In this document: piece by piece, positions 8,413 through 16,471 of the stretch | Position numbering within the stretch: position 1 is the first letter of the stretch | Layout: every line of letters starts with the position of its first letter | Assembly: GCA_031265435.1 (NCBI GenBank) | Contig: JAISCR010000188.1 | Location: 1-32,009 of the forward strand | Source of the DNA: Treponema sp. | GTDB taxonomy: Bacteria; Spirochaetota; Spirochaetia; Treponematales; Breznakiellaceae | Direction of reading: 5' to 3' | Length of the DNA: 32,009 nt | Position numbers and translations under genes: made by a program | The notes under the pieces: generated by a model | What the model was told of the DNA's origin: nothing | The model's database searches: none | What the model saw: the letters and a program-made list of their open reading frames with translations, nothing else

Positions 8413-9503
8413 CAGTCTCTCCTCTTCCCCAGGTTAAAAAGCAAACAACGTTCGGTGTAGCGGAACAGAGGCAGAAGAGCGTTGATCAGGGCAATGGCAA
8501 AGAAGGCGCCGTACATCTGCTGCCCCTGCTCCCGGAAGATAAAGGTAAAGAGAGCCCCCAATACCGTAAGAACAATGATTCCCGTAGTGGACTTGGCCCC
8601 GGTGGCAGGATCGGTGATCAGCAGAAAGGCCGCCACGAGGGTGCCTCCGCTGAGGAAGGAGAAGAGCACATCCCCCTGCCCTGCCGTCCCGCCAAAGGAC
8701 AGAGCGCCGAAAGTACGGACAAGAAAACCGTAAACCAGGAGGAAAAGAACCGATATCCAGGCCCGGTTCACCTGGGAGGCGCATATCAGGATGCTGCCCG
8801 CAAGCAGGCCGAGAATTCCCCGATCCGCGATGATCCCCGGAGAGGTAGAATTGAAAAGGTCTATGTAACCGGCGGGCAGTTCCGCGCCGGGTATCGCGAA
8901 AATCGTAGAATTGAGAAAATTCCTGAAAACCTGATCGAGAGAACTGCCCGCACTGTACTGCCAGGTTCCCGAAATTTTGAGGATTGCCAGAGGAGAGCCC
9001 TGGGGATTGCTGAAACCGGAAGCCAGGCTCCGGACAAGGATCGAGAGGCTTGAACCTTCCAGCGCCTTTTCAACGGCCTGGGGAAAGGAGATTCGCATGA
9101 ACAGCCAGCCGCCGAGGGCGGGGTTTACCCAGTTGGAACCGAGACCGCCGAAACTGTGCTTTATCACCGCCATGGCAAAGGCGGCCGCAAAGAAGGCGCA
9201 GAAGGGATTGATCCGGTTGGGCAGAAGCAATGTCAATACCAGGGCCGAAGCCGCGGCACTCCCATCGAGAAGCGTCCTGTATCCGTCCTGGCGCCAGGTG
9301 ATAAGAAGTTCCGTAAGCACCGCTCCGGCAAGGGCAGAGAAGGCCACGAACAGTGAAGCGCCGCCATCCGAAACGGCAGACTGAATGATTGCCATAAGGG
9401 CGCAGCAAGCCACCATAACCATCCTGTTGGTGGTAGAGCGGGCAAAATTCACCTGGGGAGAGAGGTTTATTCGTTTTTCCTGTTTCCATGCTTCCGCAGT
9501 CAT
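8412..9503 (-). CDS. rnfD: RnfD-like membrane subunit
   Basis: This 363-residue multi-pass membrane protein matches RnfD/NqrB, with the characteristic GGLGSNWVNPALGGWLFMRISFP region (about 119-141, trimmed here to its landmarks NPA and ISFP) and a later YIDLF...GILGLLAGS segment. In canonical RnfD an SGATPLA-like motif carries covalent FMN on Thr. The aligned stretch here is NPQGSPLA, with Ser170 in place of Thr, so flavinylation is uncertain. ATG at 9503 was chosen because it lies two bases after the rnfC stop with GGGGATGG upstream. A longer reading from 9554 would overlap rnfC by about 49 bases. Confidence 0.82.
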   Translation of the reverse strand: MTAEAWKQEKRINLSPQVNFARSTTNRMVMVACCALMAIIQSAVSDGGASLFVAFSALAGAVLTELLITWRQDGYRTLLDGSAAASALVLTLLLPNRINPFCAFFAAAFAMAVIKHSFGGLGSNWVNPALGGWLFMRISFPQAVEKALEGSSLSILVRSLASGFSNPQGSPLAILKISGTWQYSAGSSLDQVFRNFLNSTIFAIPGAELPAGYIDLFNSTSPGIIADRGILGLLAGSILICASQVNRAWISVLFLLVYGFLVRTFGALSFGGTAGQGDVLFSFLSGGTLVAAFLLITDPATGAKSTTGIIVLTVLGALFTFIFREQGQQMYGAFFAIALINALLPLFRYTERCLLFNLGKRRD

Positions 9504-9505
9504 AT

Positions 9506-10807
9506 TTACGCCATCCCCAGAATAGTTTGAGACAGGGCCAAACGGGAAGGGCATACCACATCGCAGCAGCCGCAGCCATGACAGCTGTCATTGCCGGAAA
9601 TTCCGGGTTTCCCGGAAACGGTTCCGTTTCGTCCCGCCGCCCTGGTGTTTTTATAGAGTTCTTCGGGATCAAGGCCGACAGGACACACCGTCCGGCATTC
9701 GCCGCAGCTTATACAGTTCCGCAGGGGCTGGGTCTGGGCTTTCAGAAGGGCAAAAACCGCGTAACTGGTTTTTATTACCGGTTCATCCAGATCAACCACC
9801 GCCCTTCCCAATACGGGAGAACCGCTTGCTATCTTCCTGGGCTTGTCTACAAAACCGCCGCATTCGGCAAAAATTTCGCCTATTCTGGTACCGATCCGTA
9901 CCTTCATCACCTGGGGCTTGCGTACCGCGGAACCTCCCACGGCTACATAGCGGTCAAGGATGGGCTTTCTGTATGCCACGGCGTCATGGATTGCGGCCAG
10001 AGTGGCGGGCCCCAGCATGAGAAGGGAACCCAGTTCGACATTTTCTTTTTTACCGAAAGAACGGAGCACCAGTTCCAGTTCCCTCTTATTCCGCTGGGGG
10101 TAACGGGAGCCTGTATATACCAGGGAGACAGGGATATCCCAGCGGGAAGCTTCCTCCATGAGCCGGCTGCCCAATTCGGTTTCTCCCCGGGACAGGGCAA
10201 AGACAATCCTGTCCATCCTCCCCGCCCGGCACATGATATGAGCCCCTTCGGCAATGGCCTGGGTACGTTCCCTGCAAAGCAGGCGGTCGGCCGCCAGCCA
10301 GGGATCGTCAAAAACACAGCGGACTACCAGGCTGATAGTCCCCTGTCGATTCTTCAATGAATTGAGCATATCCGCCACGGGACGGCCTGAGCCTTCCATT
10401 TCAACAATGCCGAATTCCGCAATAGTCCGGTGGAGATCGAAGGCGGACATGCCGAGCCAGGGGAAGAATTCCTCTCTCTTGCCCAGCTTCTCAAAACTCC
10501 CTTCCATACGGATTATCAGCGCATCGTTGTTCTGACCGCCCGCGGCTTTCCAGGATACCATTCTGATCACCCGGCCCGGTACGGAGGCATGGACATTGGC
10601 GGAAAGGGAACCCTGCCCCCTGCCGATAAGCATGCCTTCCCGAACCGGATCCCCCACGGAAACGATGGGATAGGCCCGGCCGCCCGGATGCTGCACCATG
10701 GGGATAACCGAGATGGCGGGTAAAAAAGCTACCACACTGGAACTATTCTGCGGGACCGCCGGGTCGTTTATCGTGATACCGCCCCGAGGGAAGGAATAGA
10801 CTTTCAT
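9506..10807 (-). CDS. rnfC: RnfC-like iron-sulfur subunit with altered NADH/FMN site
   Basis: This 433-residue protein has the RnfC layout: an N-terminal barrel-sandwich part (HPGGRAYPIVSVGDPV...VHASVPGRV), a middle Rossmann/SLBB-like part, and two C-terminal [4Fe-4S] motifs (C365/C368/C371 with C375, and C409/C412/C415 with C419), both intact. The usual FMN/NADH landmarks are changed. GIVGLGGAxFP reads GIVEMEGSGRPV (133-144), NGAECEPY reads RCVFDDPW (163-170), and YPQGxEKQL reads YPQRNKREL (236-244). It may therefore pass electrons without oxidising NADH; that is inference. ATG at 10807 overlaps the stop of the upstream gene (ATGA). An earlier in-frame ATG is at 10819. Confidence 0.88.
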   Translation of the reverse strand: MKVYSFPRGGITINDPAVPQNSSSVVAFLPAISVIPMVQHPGGRAYPIVSVGDPVREGMLIGRGQGSLSANVHASVPGRVIRMVSWKAAGGQNNDALIIRMEGSFEKLGKREEFFPWLGMSAFDLHRTIAEFGIVEMEGSGRPVADMLNSLKNRQGTISLVVRCVFDDPWLAADRLLCRERTQAIAEGAHIMCRAGRMDRIVFALSRGETELGSRLMEEASRWDIPVSLVYTGSRYPQRNKRELELVLRSFGKKENVELGSLLMLGPATLAAIHDAVAYRKPILDRYVAVGGSAVRKPQVMKVRIGTRIGEIFAECGGFVDKPRKIASGSPVLGRAVVDLDEPVIKTSYAVFALLKAQTQPLRNCISCGECRTVCPVGLDPEELYKNTRAAGRNGTVSGKPGISGNDSCHGCGCCDVVCPSRLALSQTILGMA

Positions 10808-12270
10808 GCGGCTATCCATTTTTCATCGTATAATGCCATCTTTTTCTTTTTTCCGCCCTTCCGGAATCCCGGAGAAAAAATAAAACCCGGCAGGGAACAC
10901 AACAGGGCAAGACAAACGACAGGAAGGGAACGAAGATCCTCTTTGCTCACCGGGCCGGACAAACCTTCAAACAGGTTTTTTAGGGGGAAGGGGGGAATCA
11001 CCGGAACAGCGATATTTTCTTGAATCATACCGGCAATGAGCCCGTCTTCTCCTAAAGTATAGTGATTCATTGAGAAAAATTCCTCTGTTTCCCAGAGAGA
11101 TTTATATGAAAAAGAAGACTGAAAGAGAACATGGGCCTTATAATCCTCTTCGCTCAAGACCCTCCCGGCAAGAAGGGGAGCCGGTTCTCCCGGCCTGACG
11201 CCCACAAGGAGGAACAGAAAGGCACAGATCGCCGCCAGTGCAAAAGGAAGGCCGGCACGGGGAAAGGCGGGACGCCGGCGGAACATGCTCTGAAGGGAAC
11301 CGCGGGCAAAACTTCTCTTCCCGGAAAAGGGAAGAATGCTTACCGGAATAAAACGGACATGGGACACGTTCATACCGCGGCAGGACTCAAGACGCAGAGC
11401 CTGAATCCACAAAAAATAAAACAGGGGTACTGCCGGAATAACAAGCGGCGAAAGATACACAAAGATGATTACCAGGGCCGGTATGAGGAAAAGCAGGGAA
11501 CAGAGCCAGTTGAAGCGGTTATCCTTGATTATCTCCAGGACGGAAAAATGATTTTGGTAACGGCGGGATACAAAAATCTCCCGCAGGGGTTCAAGCAGGA
11601 AGGCCGCGGAACCTGAAAGGAAGGCGCAGGCGGAGAGCCCGGCAGGGCCTTCCAGGGCAAGGGAGGGAAGCAGGGGCAGGAGGAACAAAAAACAGAGGGG
11701 AGAGCCTGAAAAAAAAAGGCCTGCCAGGGCGGCCGCGGCAAAGACAAGGACATAGGGAAGAAAAGGCCGGGAAGCGCCGGTATAGGACACACGGAAGGGA
11801 ATTCCCGCCAAGCACACGGCAATCTTCTTTTCAAAGCCTCTCATGGCCCAGGGCGAAAGACTTCTTTCCAGGGGGATGAAGAAGTAACGCGTGCCGTCCC
11901 GGACAAAAAAATCATGAAGCTTTTCCGCATAGGGATCCCTTCGGGGATCAAAACTTTCAAGACGTCCGGGTAGTTCCTCAAGGCCGACAAGTTCAAGGCT
12001 TCCAAAATTATCCAGGAAAACCCACTGGCCGGATTCGCTTATGACGCCCGGACCGAGGGAAGAGAGAGCCTCTGCGGTTTCCCTGTCCGGCAGCGCCTGA
12101 TCCACCGTGACAACAGCCCAGGAAGCCGAAACCGGCGCGGTATAGAGCTTCAAAACCAGAAACAGGGAGAGAAGCCCCGAAAGGAGGGAGATGCCTGTCA
12201 ACAGGAGACCTTGTATAAAACTTCGCTTCACATTCAAGCCGATTTCCAATGTTAGCAGACGAAAGGACAT
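10804..12270 (-). CDS. Large membrane protein of unknown function in the rnf operon
   Basis: This 488-residue protein is of no family I recognise. It has an N-terminal membrane segment (about 18-41), an extracytoplasmic domain of about 130 residues, a cluster of hydrophobic segments in the middle, and another hydrophobic stretch near the C-terminus, which is basic (KGGKKKKM). No signature sequence motif or cofactor-binding cysteine pattern is evident. Its stop overlaps the rnfC start (ATGA) and it starts 12 bases after the DUF212-family gene, so it belongs to the rnf transcription unit and may be an accessory or structural partner of the complex. The ribosome binding site is weak (AGGA). Confidence 0.75.
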   Translation of the reverse strand: MSFRLLTLEIGLNVKRSFIQGLLLTGISLLSGLLSLFLVLKLYTAPVSASWAVVTVDQALPDRETAEALSSLGPGVISESGQWVFLDNFGSLELVGLEELPGRLESFDPRRDPYAEKLHDFFVRDGTRYFFIPLERSLSPWAMRGFEKKIAVCLAGIPFRVSYTGASRPFLPYVLVFAAAALAGLFFSGSPLCFLFLLPLLPSLALEGPAGLSACAFLSGSAAFLLEPLREIFVSRRYQNHFSVLEIIKDNRFNWLCSLLFLIPALVIIFVYLSPLVIPAVPLFYFLWIQALRLESCRGMNVSHVRFIPVSILPFSGKRSFARGSLQSMFRRRPAFPRAGLPFALAAICAFLFLLVGVRPGEPAPLLAGRVLSEEDYKAHVLFQSSFSYKSLWETEEFFSMNHYTLGEDGLIAGMIQENIAVPVIPPFPLKNLFEGLSGPVSKEDLRSLPVVCLALLCSLPGFIFSPGFRKGGKKKKMALYDEKWIAA

Positions 12271-12282
12271 GCCGGATGAATC

Positions 12283-12771
12283 CTAGAGCAAGGCAAAGGC
12301 TGCTGCGATAAAAAACCCGAAAAGGCCGCCGACAACAACTTCCAGGGGAGCATGGCCCAGAACTTCTTTGATGGGATGGAATTCAATACCCAGTTTCTCC
12401 GCGGTCTGCCGCCCCAGGGAATTCAATACCCTGCCCTGCAGGCCGGAGGAACGGCGTACACCCATGGCGTCCCTCATGACAACCAGGGCAAAAAACACGG
12501 AAACAACAAAGAGATTGGAATTTATTCCCTCGGCAAAAGCCACCGCCGCGGCCATGGAAACGACAAGCGCCGCGTGGCTGGAAGGCATGCCGCCGGTACG
12601 CCAGATGATTATCGCCAGTATTTCCCTGGGCTTCCGGGGCCTTGAACGCAGCAGAATGACCACCGCTTTCATCAGCTGGGCGGTAAACCAGCTTGTAACG
12701 GCGGACAGAAAGACGGGGTTCTCAAAAAAAGATTTAATCGAAGCCGCTCGTACGGTCATAGGGAAAGACAT
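12283..12771 (-). CDS. DUF212/divergent PAP2 family membrane protein
   Basis: This 162-residue protein matches the divergent PAP2 (YuiD-like, acid-phosphatase/VanZ-unrelated DUF212) family. It has hydrophobic segments, a GGMPSSHAALVVSMA motif (the phosphatase-type SH motif) and RDAMGVRRSSGLQ. Members are membrane proteins thought to act on phosphorylated lipids or isoprenoids, but the activity is poorly defined. It is probably the first gene of the rnf unit, ending 12 bases before the next gene. ATG at 12771 or ATG at 12759 may start it; neither has a clear ribosome binding site. Its 5' end overlaps the tail of the antitoxin frame. Confidence 0.85.
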   Translation of the reverse strand: MSFPMTVRAASIKSFFENPVFLSAVTSWFTAQLMKAVVILLRSRPRKPREILAIIIWRTGGMPSSHAALVVSMAAAVAFAEGINSNLFVVSVFFALVVMRDAMGVRRSSGLQGRVLNSLGRQTAEKLGIEFHPIKEVLGHAPLEVVVGGLFGFFIAAAFALL

Positions 12772-12997
12772 TAGATACAGAATTTATCATGGATGGGGGC
12801 TTTGTCAATACGGCGCAGCCCCTATCAGCACCTTTTTTCGTGGTTTCGACGGTTTCTTTGGCCGGTTCCGGCTCCTGAACGAGGCACATTTCGTCAAATT
12901 CCCGCATTCTAACATCGTCAATTATCCCTAATTGGTACATACCTTCAGCATCCTGATGTACAATCATCGAAATCTCGCTCTGATATTTCTTTTCCAC
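12734..12997 (-). CDS. Short HigA-type antitoxin lacking the HTH domain
   Basis: The first 40 residues (EKKYQSEISMIVHQ..., then RMREFDEMCL) match the N-terminal leader of XRE-type antitoxins paired with HigB/RelE-like toxins. The helix-turn-helix domain that normally follows (an S-Q-x-x-F-A type helix) is absent. The frame continues with a low-complexity tail (EPEPAKETVETTKKGADRG) and runs 38 bases into the DUF212 gene, which suggests truncation or a naturally short antitoxin. The start is taken as GTG at 12997, with GGAG about seven bases upstream. An ATG at 13003 sits directly against that same GGAG. It lies five bases after the toxin gene. Confidence 0.6.
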   Translation of the reverse strand: MEKKYQSEISMIVHQDAEGMYQLGIIDDVRMREFDEMCLVQEPEPAKETVETTKKGADRGCAVLTKPPSMINSVSNVFPYDRTSGFD

Positions 12998-13007
12998 GTT
13001 CATCTCC

Positions 13008-13376
13008 TCAGTTTATCTCATTCCAATGGCCTGCTTTAATACGGTTTTTTAGCTGCTCATCGGTCATGCCTATGTTTTCTTTGGCCATTTCCTTAAATCT
13101 TTTTAGATCTTTCTCACTGATGTTTGCCCTGGCCGATTTCGCAAATCCGTATACATAAAACGTCCGCTCTCCGCTCCTAAAAAGCACGATCACCCGGTAG
13201 CCGCCCGATTTCCCCTCGCCGGGCCGGGCAAGACGCGCCTTGTAGACCCCGCCGCCGAGGCTGGCTTCCGCCTGCCCTGCCTCAAGCACATCGTTGACTA
13301 TGGCCTTGAGTTCGCTGTCCACTATGCCCTCTTTGGCGGCGAACCGGGCGAACCACGTATTCTTGAATACCCTCAC
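13008..13376 (-). CDS. RelE/HigB-type toxin
   Basis: This 122-residue protein of the RelE-like toxin superfamily (HigB2/COG4737-like) opens with FKNTWFARFAAKEGI and has a central GGVYKARLARPGEGKSGGYRV segment, then an FYVYGFAKSARANI strand-helix, all typical of the family. Toxins of this group cleave mRNA on the ribosome or otherwise inhibit translation. The gene comes before its antitoxin, the usual HigBA order. The start codon is GTG (13376), with a poor ribosome binding site. Direct repeats in the upstream region may serve as operator sites. The toxin is complete, while the partner lacks a DNA-binding domain. Confidence 0.85.
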   Translation of the reverse strand: MRVFKNTWFARFAAKEGIVDSELKAIVNDVLEAGQAEASLGGGVYKARLARPGEGKSGGYRVIVLFRSGERTFYVYGFAKSARANISEKDLKRFKEMAKENIGMTDEQLKNRIKAGHWNEIN

Positions 13377-13416
13377 CTATAAACAATAACCAAAAAACAG
13401 GCGGATTACAAGTTCG

Positions 13417-13443
13417 CGGCGTAATCGATGTCGGCGTAATCGA
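13417..13443. repeat. Tandem 12-bp repeats in the toxin/UDG intergenic region
   Basis: CGGCGTAATCGA is repeated at 13417-13428 and 13432-13443 (15-bp period). Slightly further right, TGTCAAG is repeated (about 13449-13470), which reads as two TTGACA elements on the minus strand. These lie between the divergent toxin and uracil-DNA glycosylase genes and could be operator or promoter elements. Confidence 0.5.
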
Positions 13444-13493
13444 CTCACTGTCAAGCCATTTGTCAAGGGCTTGCCATTGCGGAAACTCTTCGG

Positions 13494-14378
13494 TTGAATG
13501 AGCATGTGAATACGGAACAAAAACTAAAGGTGGCCCGGTTTCTGGATATGGGTATCGCCGCGCTAAAATCAGGTTACCGCAACGCCGTGTACGACTATCA
13601 TTTTAGTGATGATCCTGAGCCTTCTTCCGCCTCAGGCAGAGAAACAGGGGGGACGGCGGCGGATATTGCGGCGGAGATAGCGTCCTGCGGCGGCTGCCGG
13701 CTGGGAAAGACGAGAAACAGGGCTGTTCCCGGAGAAGGCTCCGGGCATCCCCTGGTTCTGGTGGTGGGAGAAGGCCCCGGAGCCGAGGAAGATGCCTCGG
13801 GGAGGCCGTTTGTGGGGCCCGCGGGCCGACTCCTCGACAGAATGTTAGCCTCAATATGCCTTTCCAGGGAAAAAAACTGTTTTATTGCCAATACGGTGAA
13901 GTGCCGGCCTCCGGGCAACCGCGATCCGGAATTTCAGGAGATCCGCGCCTGCGCCCCTTTTCTTGCCCGTCAGATCGAAGCCTTAAAGCCGCGCCTCATC
14001 CTTGCCGCGGGCAAGGTAGCCGCAAACCGTCTCCTCCATGCGGGGCCGGGACAAAACGGAGATGAGGAAGCCCCGCCGGAACCAATCGGCCGCCTGAGGG
14101 GGCGTTTCTTCGACTTCGCTTTTCCCGGTTCCCGGGGGGATTCTCATCCTGTGTCTTCGGCGGGGGATTCCGGTATCCAGATCCTGGCAACCTACCATCC
14201 CAGCGCCCTGCTCCGGGACGACAGCCTGAGAACACCGGCCTTTGAGGATCTCAAAAAACTTATGCTCCGTCTTGCCGCCCTGGATGAAGGATACCGGCAG
14301 GAATCCAGGGCCTTTATGGCAAAATATGCCGCCAAAGATCCGGCTTTTGCTGTCGAAGCTGAGGAATTTCTCTCTTGA
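13494..14378 (+). CDS. Type-4 uracil-DNA glycosylase
   Basis: This 294-residue family-4 uracil-DNA glycosylase excises uracil from DNA in base excision repair. Landmarks are the catalytic region GEGPGAEEDASGRPFVGPAGRLLD (starting near residue 92), the C-terminal YHPSALLR motif, and four cysteines (65, 68, 137, 153) expected to bind a [4Fe-4S] cluster. The N-terminal stretch before CGGC is longer than the minimal enzyme and looks disordered. Translation probably starts at TTG 13494, with GGAAA upstream; an in-frame GTG at 13506 is an alternative. The stop overlaps the priA start (TTGA), so the two genes form an operon. Confidence 0.92.
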   Translation: MNEHVNTEQKLKVARFLDMGIAALKSGYRNAVYDYHFSDDPEPSSASGRETGGTAADIAAEIASCGGCRLGKTRNRAVPGEGSGHPLVLVVGEGPGAEEDASGRPFVGPAGRLLDRMLASICLSREKNCFIANTVKCRPPGNRDPEFQEIRACAPFLARQIEALKPRLILAAGKVAANRLLHAGPGQNGDEEAPPEPIGRLRGRFFDFAFPGSRGDSHPVSSAGDSGIQILATYHPSALLRDDSLRTPAFEDLKKLMLRLAALDEGYRQESRAFMAKYAAKDPAFAVEAEEFLS

Positions 14379-16396
14379 AAGCTCCTCCGGCCTACTTCGA
14401 TATTGTCTTTGATATCCCCGGCGATCTGCGTTTCAGTTACCATATAGATCCCAGGGGAGAAGCCGCCGTAGGCAAGAGGGCTGTCGTACCCTTCGGCCGG
14501 CGGGAAAGTACCGGTTACATCACGGCAAGCCGGGAAAGCCCTCCCGAAGGCATAAAAGAGATCAAGGATATCCGCCGGGTAGTGGATAAGGAAGCGATCT
14601 TTGATGAACGGGACATAGCCCTGGCTCAATGGGTGGCCGGCTACTACCTCTGCGGCTTTGGTCAGGCGCTCTCCGCCATGATCCCCTCGGGCCGCCGGGA
14701 AGCCTCGTATTCGGCCTTTGCCGGAGAAGAAGAGATCCCCCCGGCGCCTCTGGAAATGTCCGCAGAGCAGCGGAAAGCCATGGAAGCCATCACGGCGGAA
14801 AACCCGGCGGCCTCTACTTTCTATCTCTTCGGAATCACCGGTTCGGGAAAAACCGAGGTCTTTCTCCGCGCCGCGGAATACTTTATGAAGCAGGGCGGGG
14901 GCGTAATATACCTTGTACCGGAAATTTCCCTGACCCACCAGACCGCGGAGGCTATAGGACAGCGCTTCGGTTCTGCTGCCGCCACCTTCCACTCCCGCAT
15001 GAGCCCGGCGGCCCGTTTTACCGAATGGATGCGCATACGCCGGGGTGAGGTACGGATTGTAGTGGGCCCGCGAAGCGCCGTGTTTGCGCCTATCAGGGAT
15101 CTCTCTCTTATCATCATTGATGAAGAACACGACGGCTCCTACAAGTCGGAAAACACCCCCCGCTATCACGCACGGCAAGTAGCCATGCGCCGTTCCAGGA
15201 CTGAAGGAGCCCGCCTTGTGATGGGCTCCGCCACCCCCTCGGCGGAAGCCTGGGAAATAATGCAGGCGGAACCGTACAATCAAGTTCCCCTGAAGGAGGG
15301 AGGCACGGGCGCCTCCCCGTCCATACTGCGGCTGGATCTTACCCGGAGGCTTTCGGGCGGCAGTCCTCCGGAAATATACCCTGTCAGCCTGGAACACAGC
15401 GAAGGCTGCCTGAGCGACGAACTGAAAAACGAGATACGGAAAACCGCCCGCATGGGCCGGCAGAGCATACTCTTCCTCAACCGGAGGGGCTTCGCCTACT
15501 TCTACCATTGCAGGCACTGCGGCTTTGAACTCTCCTGCAAACACTGTTCGGTAAGCCTTACCTGGCACAAGAAACTGGGCAGGGCTATATGCCACTACTG
15601 CGGCTACTCGGAGATTCCCCCGCAGGCCTGCCCAAACTGCGGTTCTCTTGAGGCCGGTTTTACCGGTTTCGGTACGGAACTTATCGAGGAAGAGGTGAGC
15701 CGGACTTTTCCCGATCTCCGCATCCGCCGGGCCGATTCGGATACCACAAGCCGCAAGGGCAGCCTTGAAGAAACCCTGGATCTCTTCCGTACAGGGGCAT
15801 TCGATATTCTGCTGGGCACCCAGATGGTTGCCAAGGGCCTTAACTTTCCCGGAGTACGGCTGGTGGGGGTAATTCTTGCGGATACAGGACTCCAACTCCC
15901 CGATTTCCGGGCCGCCGAGCGGACTTTTTCACTTCTGGTACAGGTTTCCGGCAGGGCGGGCCGTTATTTTCCCGACGGCAAGGTGATTGTTCAGACTTTC
16001 CGGCCAAAAGATCCCGCAATACTGCGGGCCTGCGCCCTGGATGTGGACGGTTTTTTTAAGGCCGAGCTTGCCCAGCGGAAGCTTCTGGGCTTTCCCCCCT
16101 ATTCCCGGCTTATCAGGTTTACCGCCCGTTCCAGGGACGAAGAGCGCGCCGAAAAGGCCATCGGCCTTGCCGCACGTACGGCCCTGCAGTCCCTGCCCAG
16201 GGGAGCCGAGGTTCTGGGTCCCGTAGAGTGTCCCATCAGCCTCCGTTCAGGCTATTACCGCAAACAGTTTCTCTTGAGAGGGCCTGCCATGGGGGCGCTG
16301 CACGCGCTGGCCCGGAGGGTTATGGAAGTATACACTAAACAGAAGGACTCCAGGGTTTATATGGAGGTAGATGTAGACCCGGTGAATCTCTTGTAG
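14375..16396 (+). CDS. priA: Primosomal replication helicase PriA
   Basis: This 673-residue PriA (replication restart helicase) has an N-terminal DNA-binding domain and a Walker A motif GITGSGKT (153-160). It also has a DEEH box (249-252), GSATPS, and the zinc-binding insertion with eight cysteines at 379, 382, 388, 391, 406, 409, 419 and 422. The helicase C-terminal motifs include FGTELIEEE, GTQMVAKGLNFP and QVSGRAGR. It reloads the replicative helicase at stalled forks. Length and motifs are complete. Translation starts at TTG 14375, overlapping the uracil-DNA glycosylase stop by four bases, so coupling is likely. A large open frame on the opposite strand is only a GC-rich shadow. Confidence 0.97.
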   Translation: MKAPPAYFDIVFDIPGDLRFSYHIDPRGEAAVGKRAVVPFGRRESTGYITASRESPPEGIKEIKDIRRVVDKEAIFDERDIALAQWVAGYYLCGFGQALSAMIPSGRREASYSAFAGEEEIPPAPLEMSAEQRKAMEAITAENPAASTFYLFGITGSGKTEVFLRAAEYFMKQGGGVIYLVPEISLTHQTAEAIGQRFGSAAATFHSRMSPAARFTEWMRIRRGEVRIVVGPRSAVFAPIRDLSLIIIDEEHDGSYKSENTPRYHARQVAMRRSRTEGARLVMGSATPSAEAWEIMQAEPYNQVPLKEGGTGASPSILRLDLTRRLSGGSPPEIYPVSLEHSEGCLSDELKNEIRKTARMGRQSILFLNRRGFAYFYHCRHCGFELSCKHCSVSLTWHKKLGRAICHYCGYSEIPPQACPNCGSLEAGFTGFGTELIEEEVSRTFPDLRIRRADSDTTSRKGSLEETLDLFRTGAFDILLGTQMVAKGLNFPGVRLVGVILADTGLQLPDFRAAERTFSLLVQVSGRAGRYFPDGKVIVQTFRPKDPAILRACALDVDGFFKAELAQRKLLGFPPYSRLIRFTARSRDEERAEKAIGLAARTALQSLPRGAEVLGPVECPISLRSGYYRKQFLLRGPAMGALHALARRVMEVYTKQKDSRVYMEVDVDPVNLL

Positions 16397-16471
16397 CGGC
16401 TGCCCTTAACGGCATGGGTATAGCGCCCTAAAGGCAACAGCAAGCTCCCGGGTATGAAGGCCGCCTGCGAA

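Noticed and set aside
9488..10360. 290-residue open frame opposite rnfC
   Set aside because: It is antisense to an iron-sulfur protein with two intact cluster motifs; a shadow.
14192..15895. 567-residue open frame on the minus strand
   Set aside because: It lies fully antisense to priA, which has every helicase motif, and its composition is that of a GC-rich shadow.
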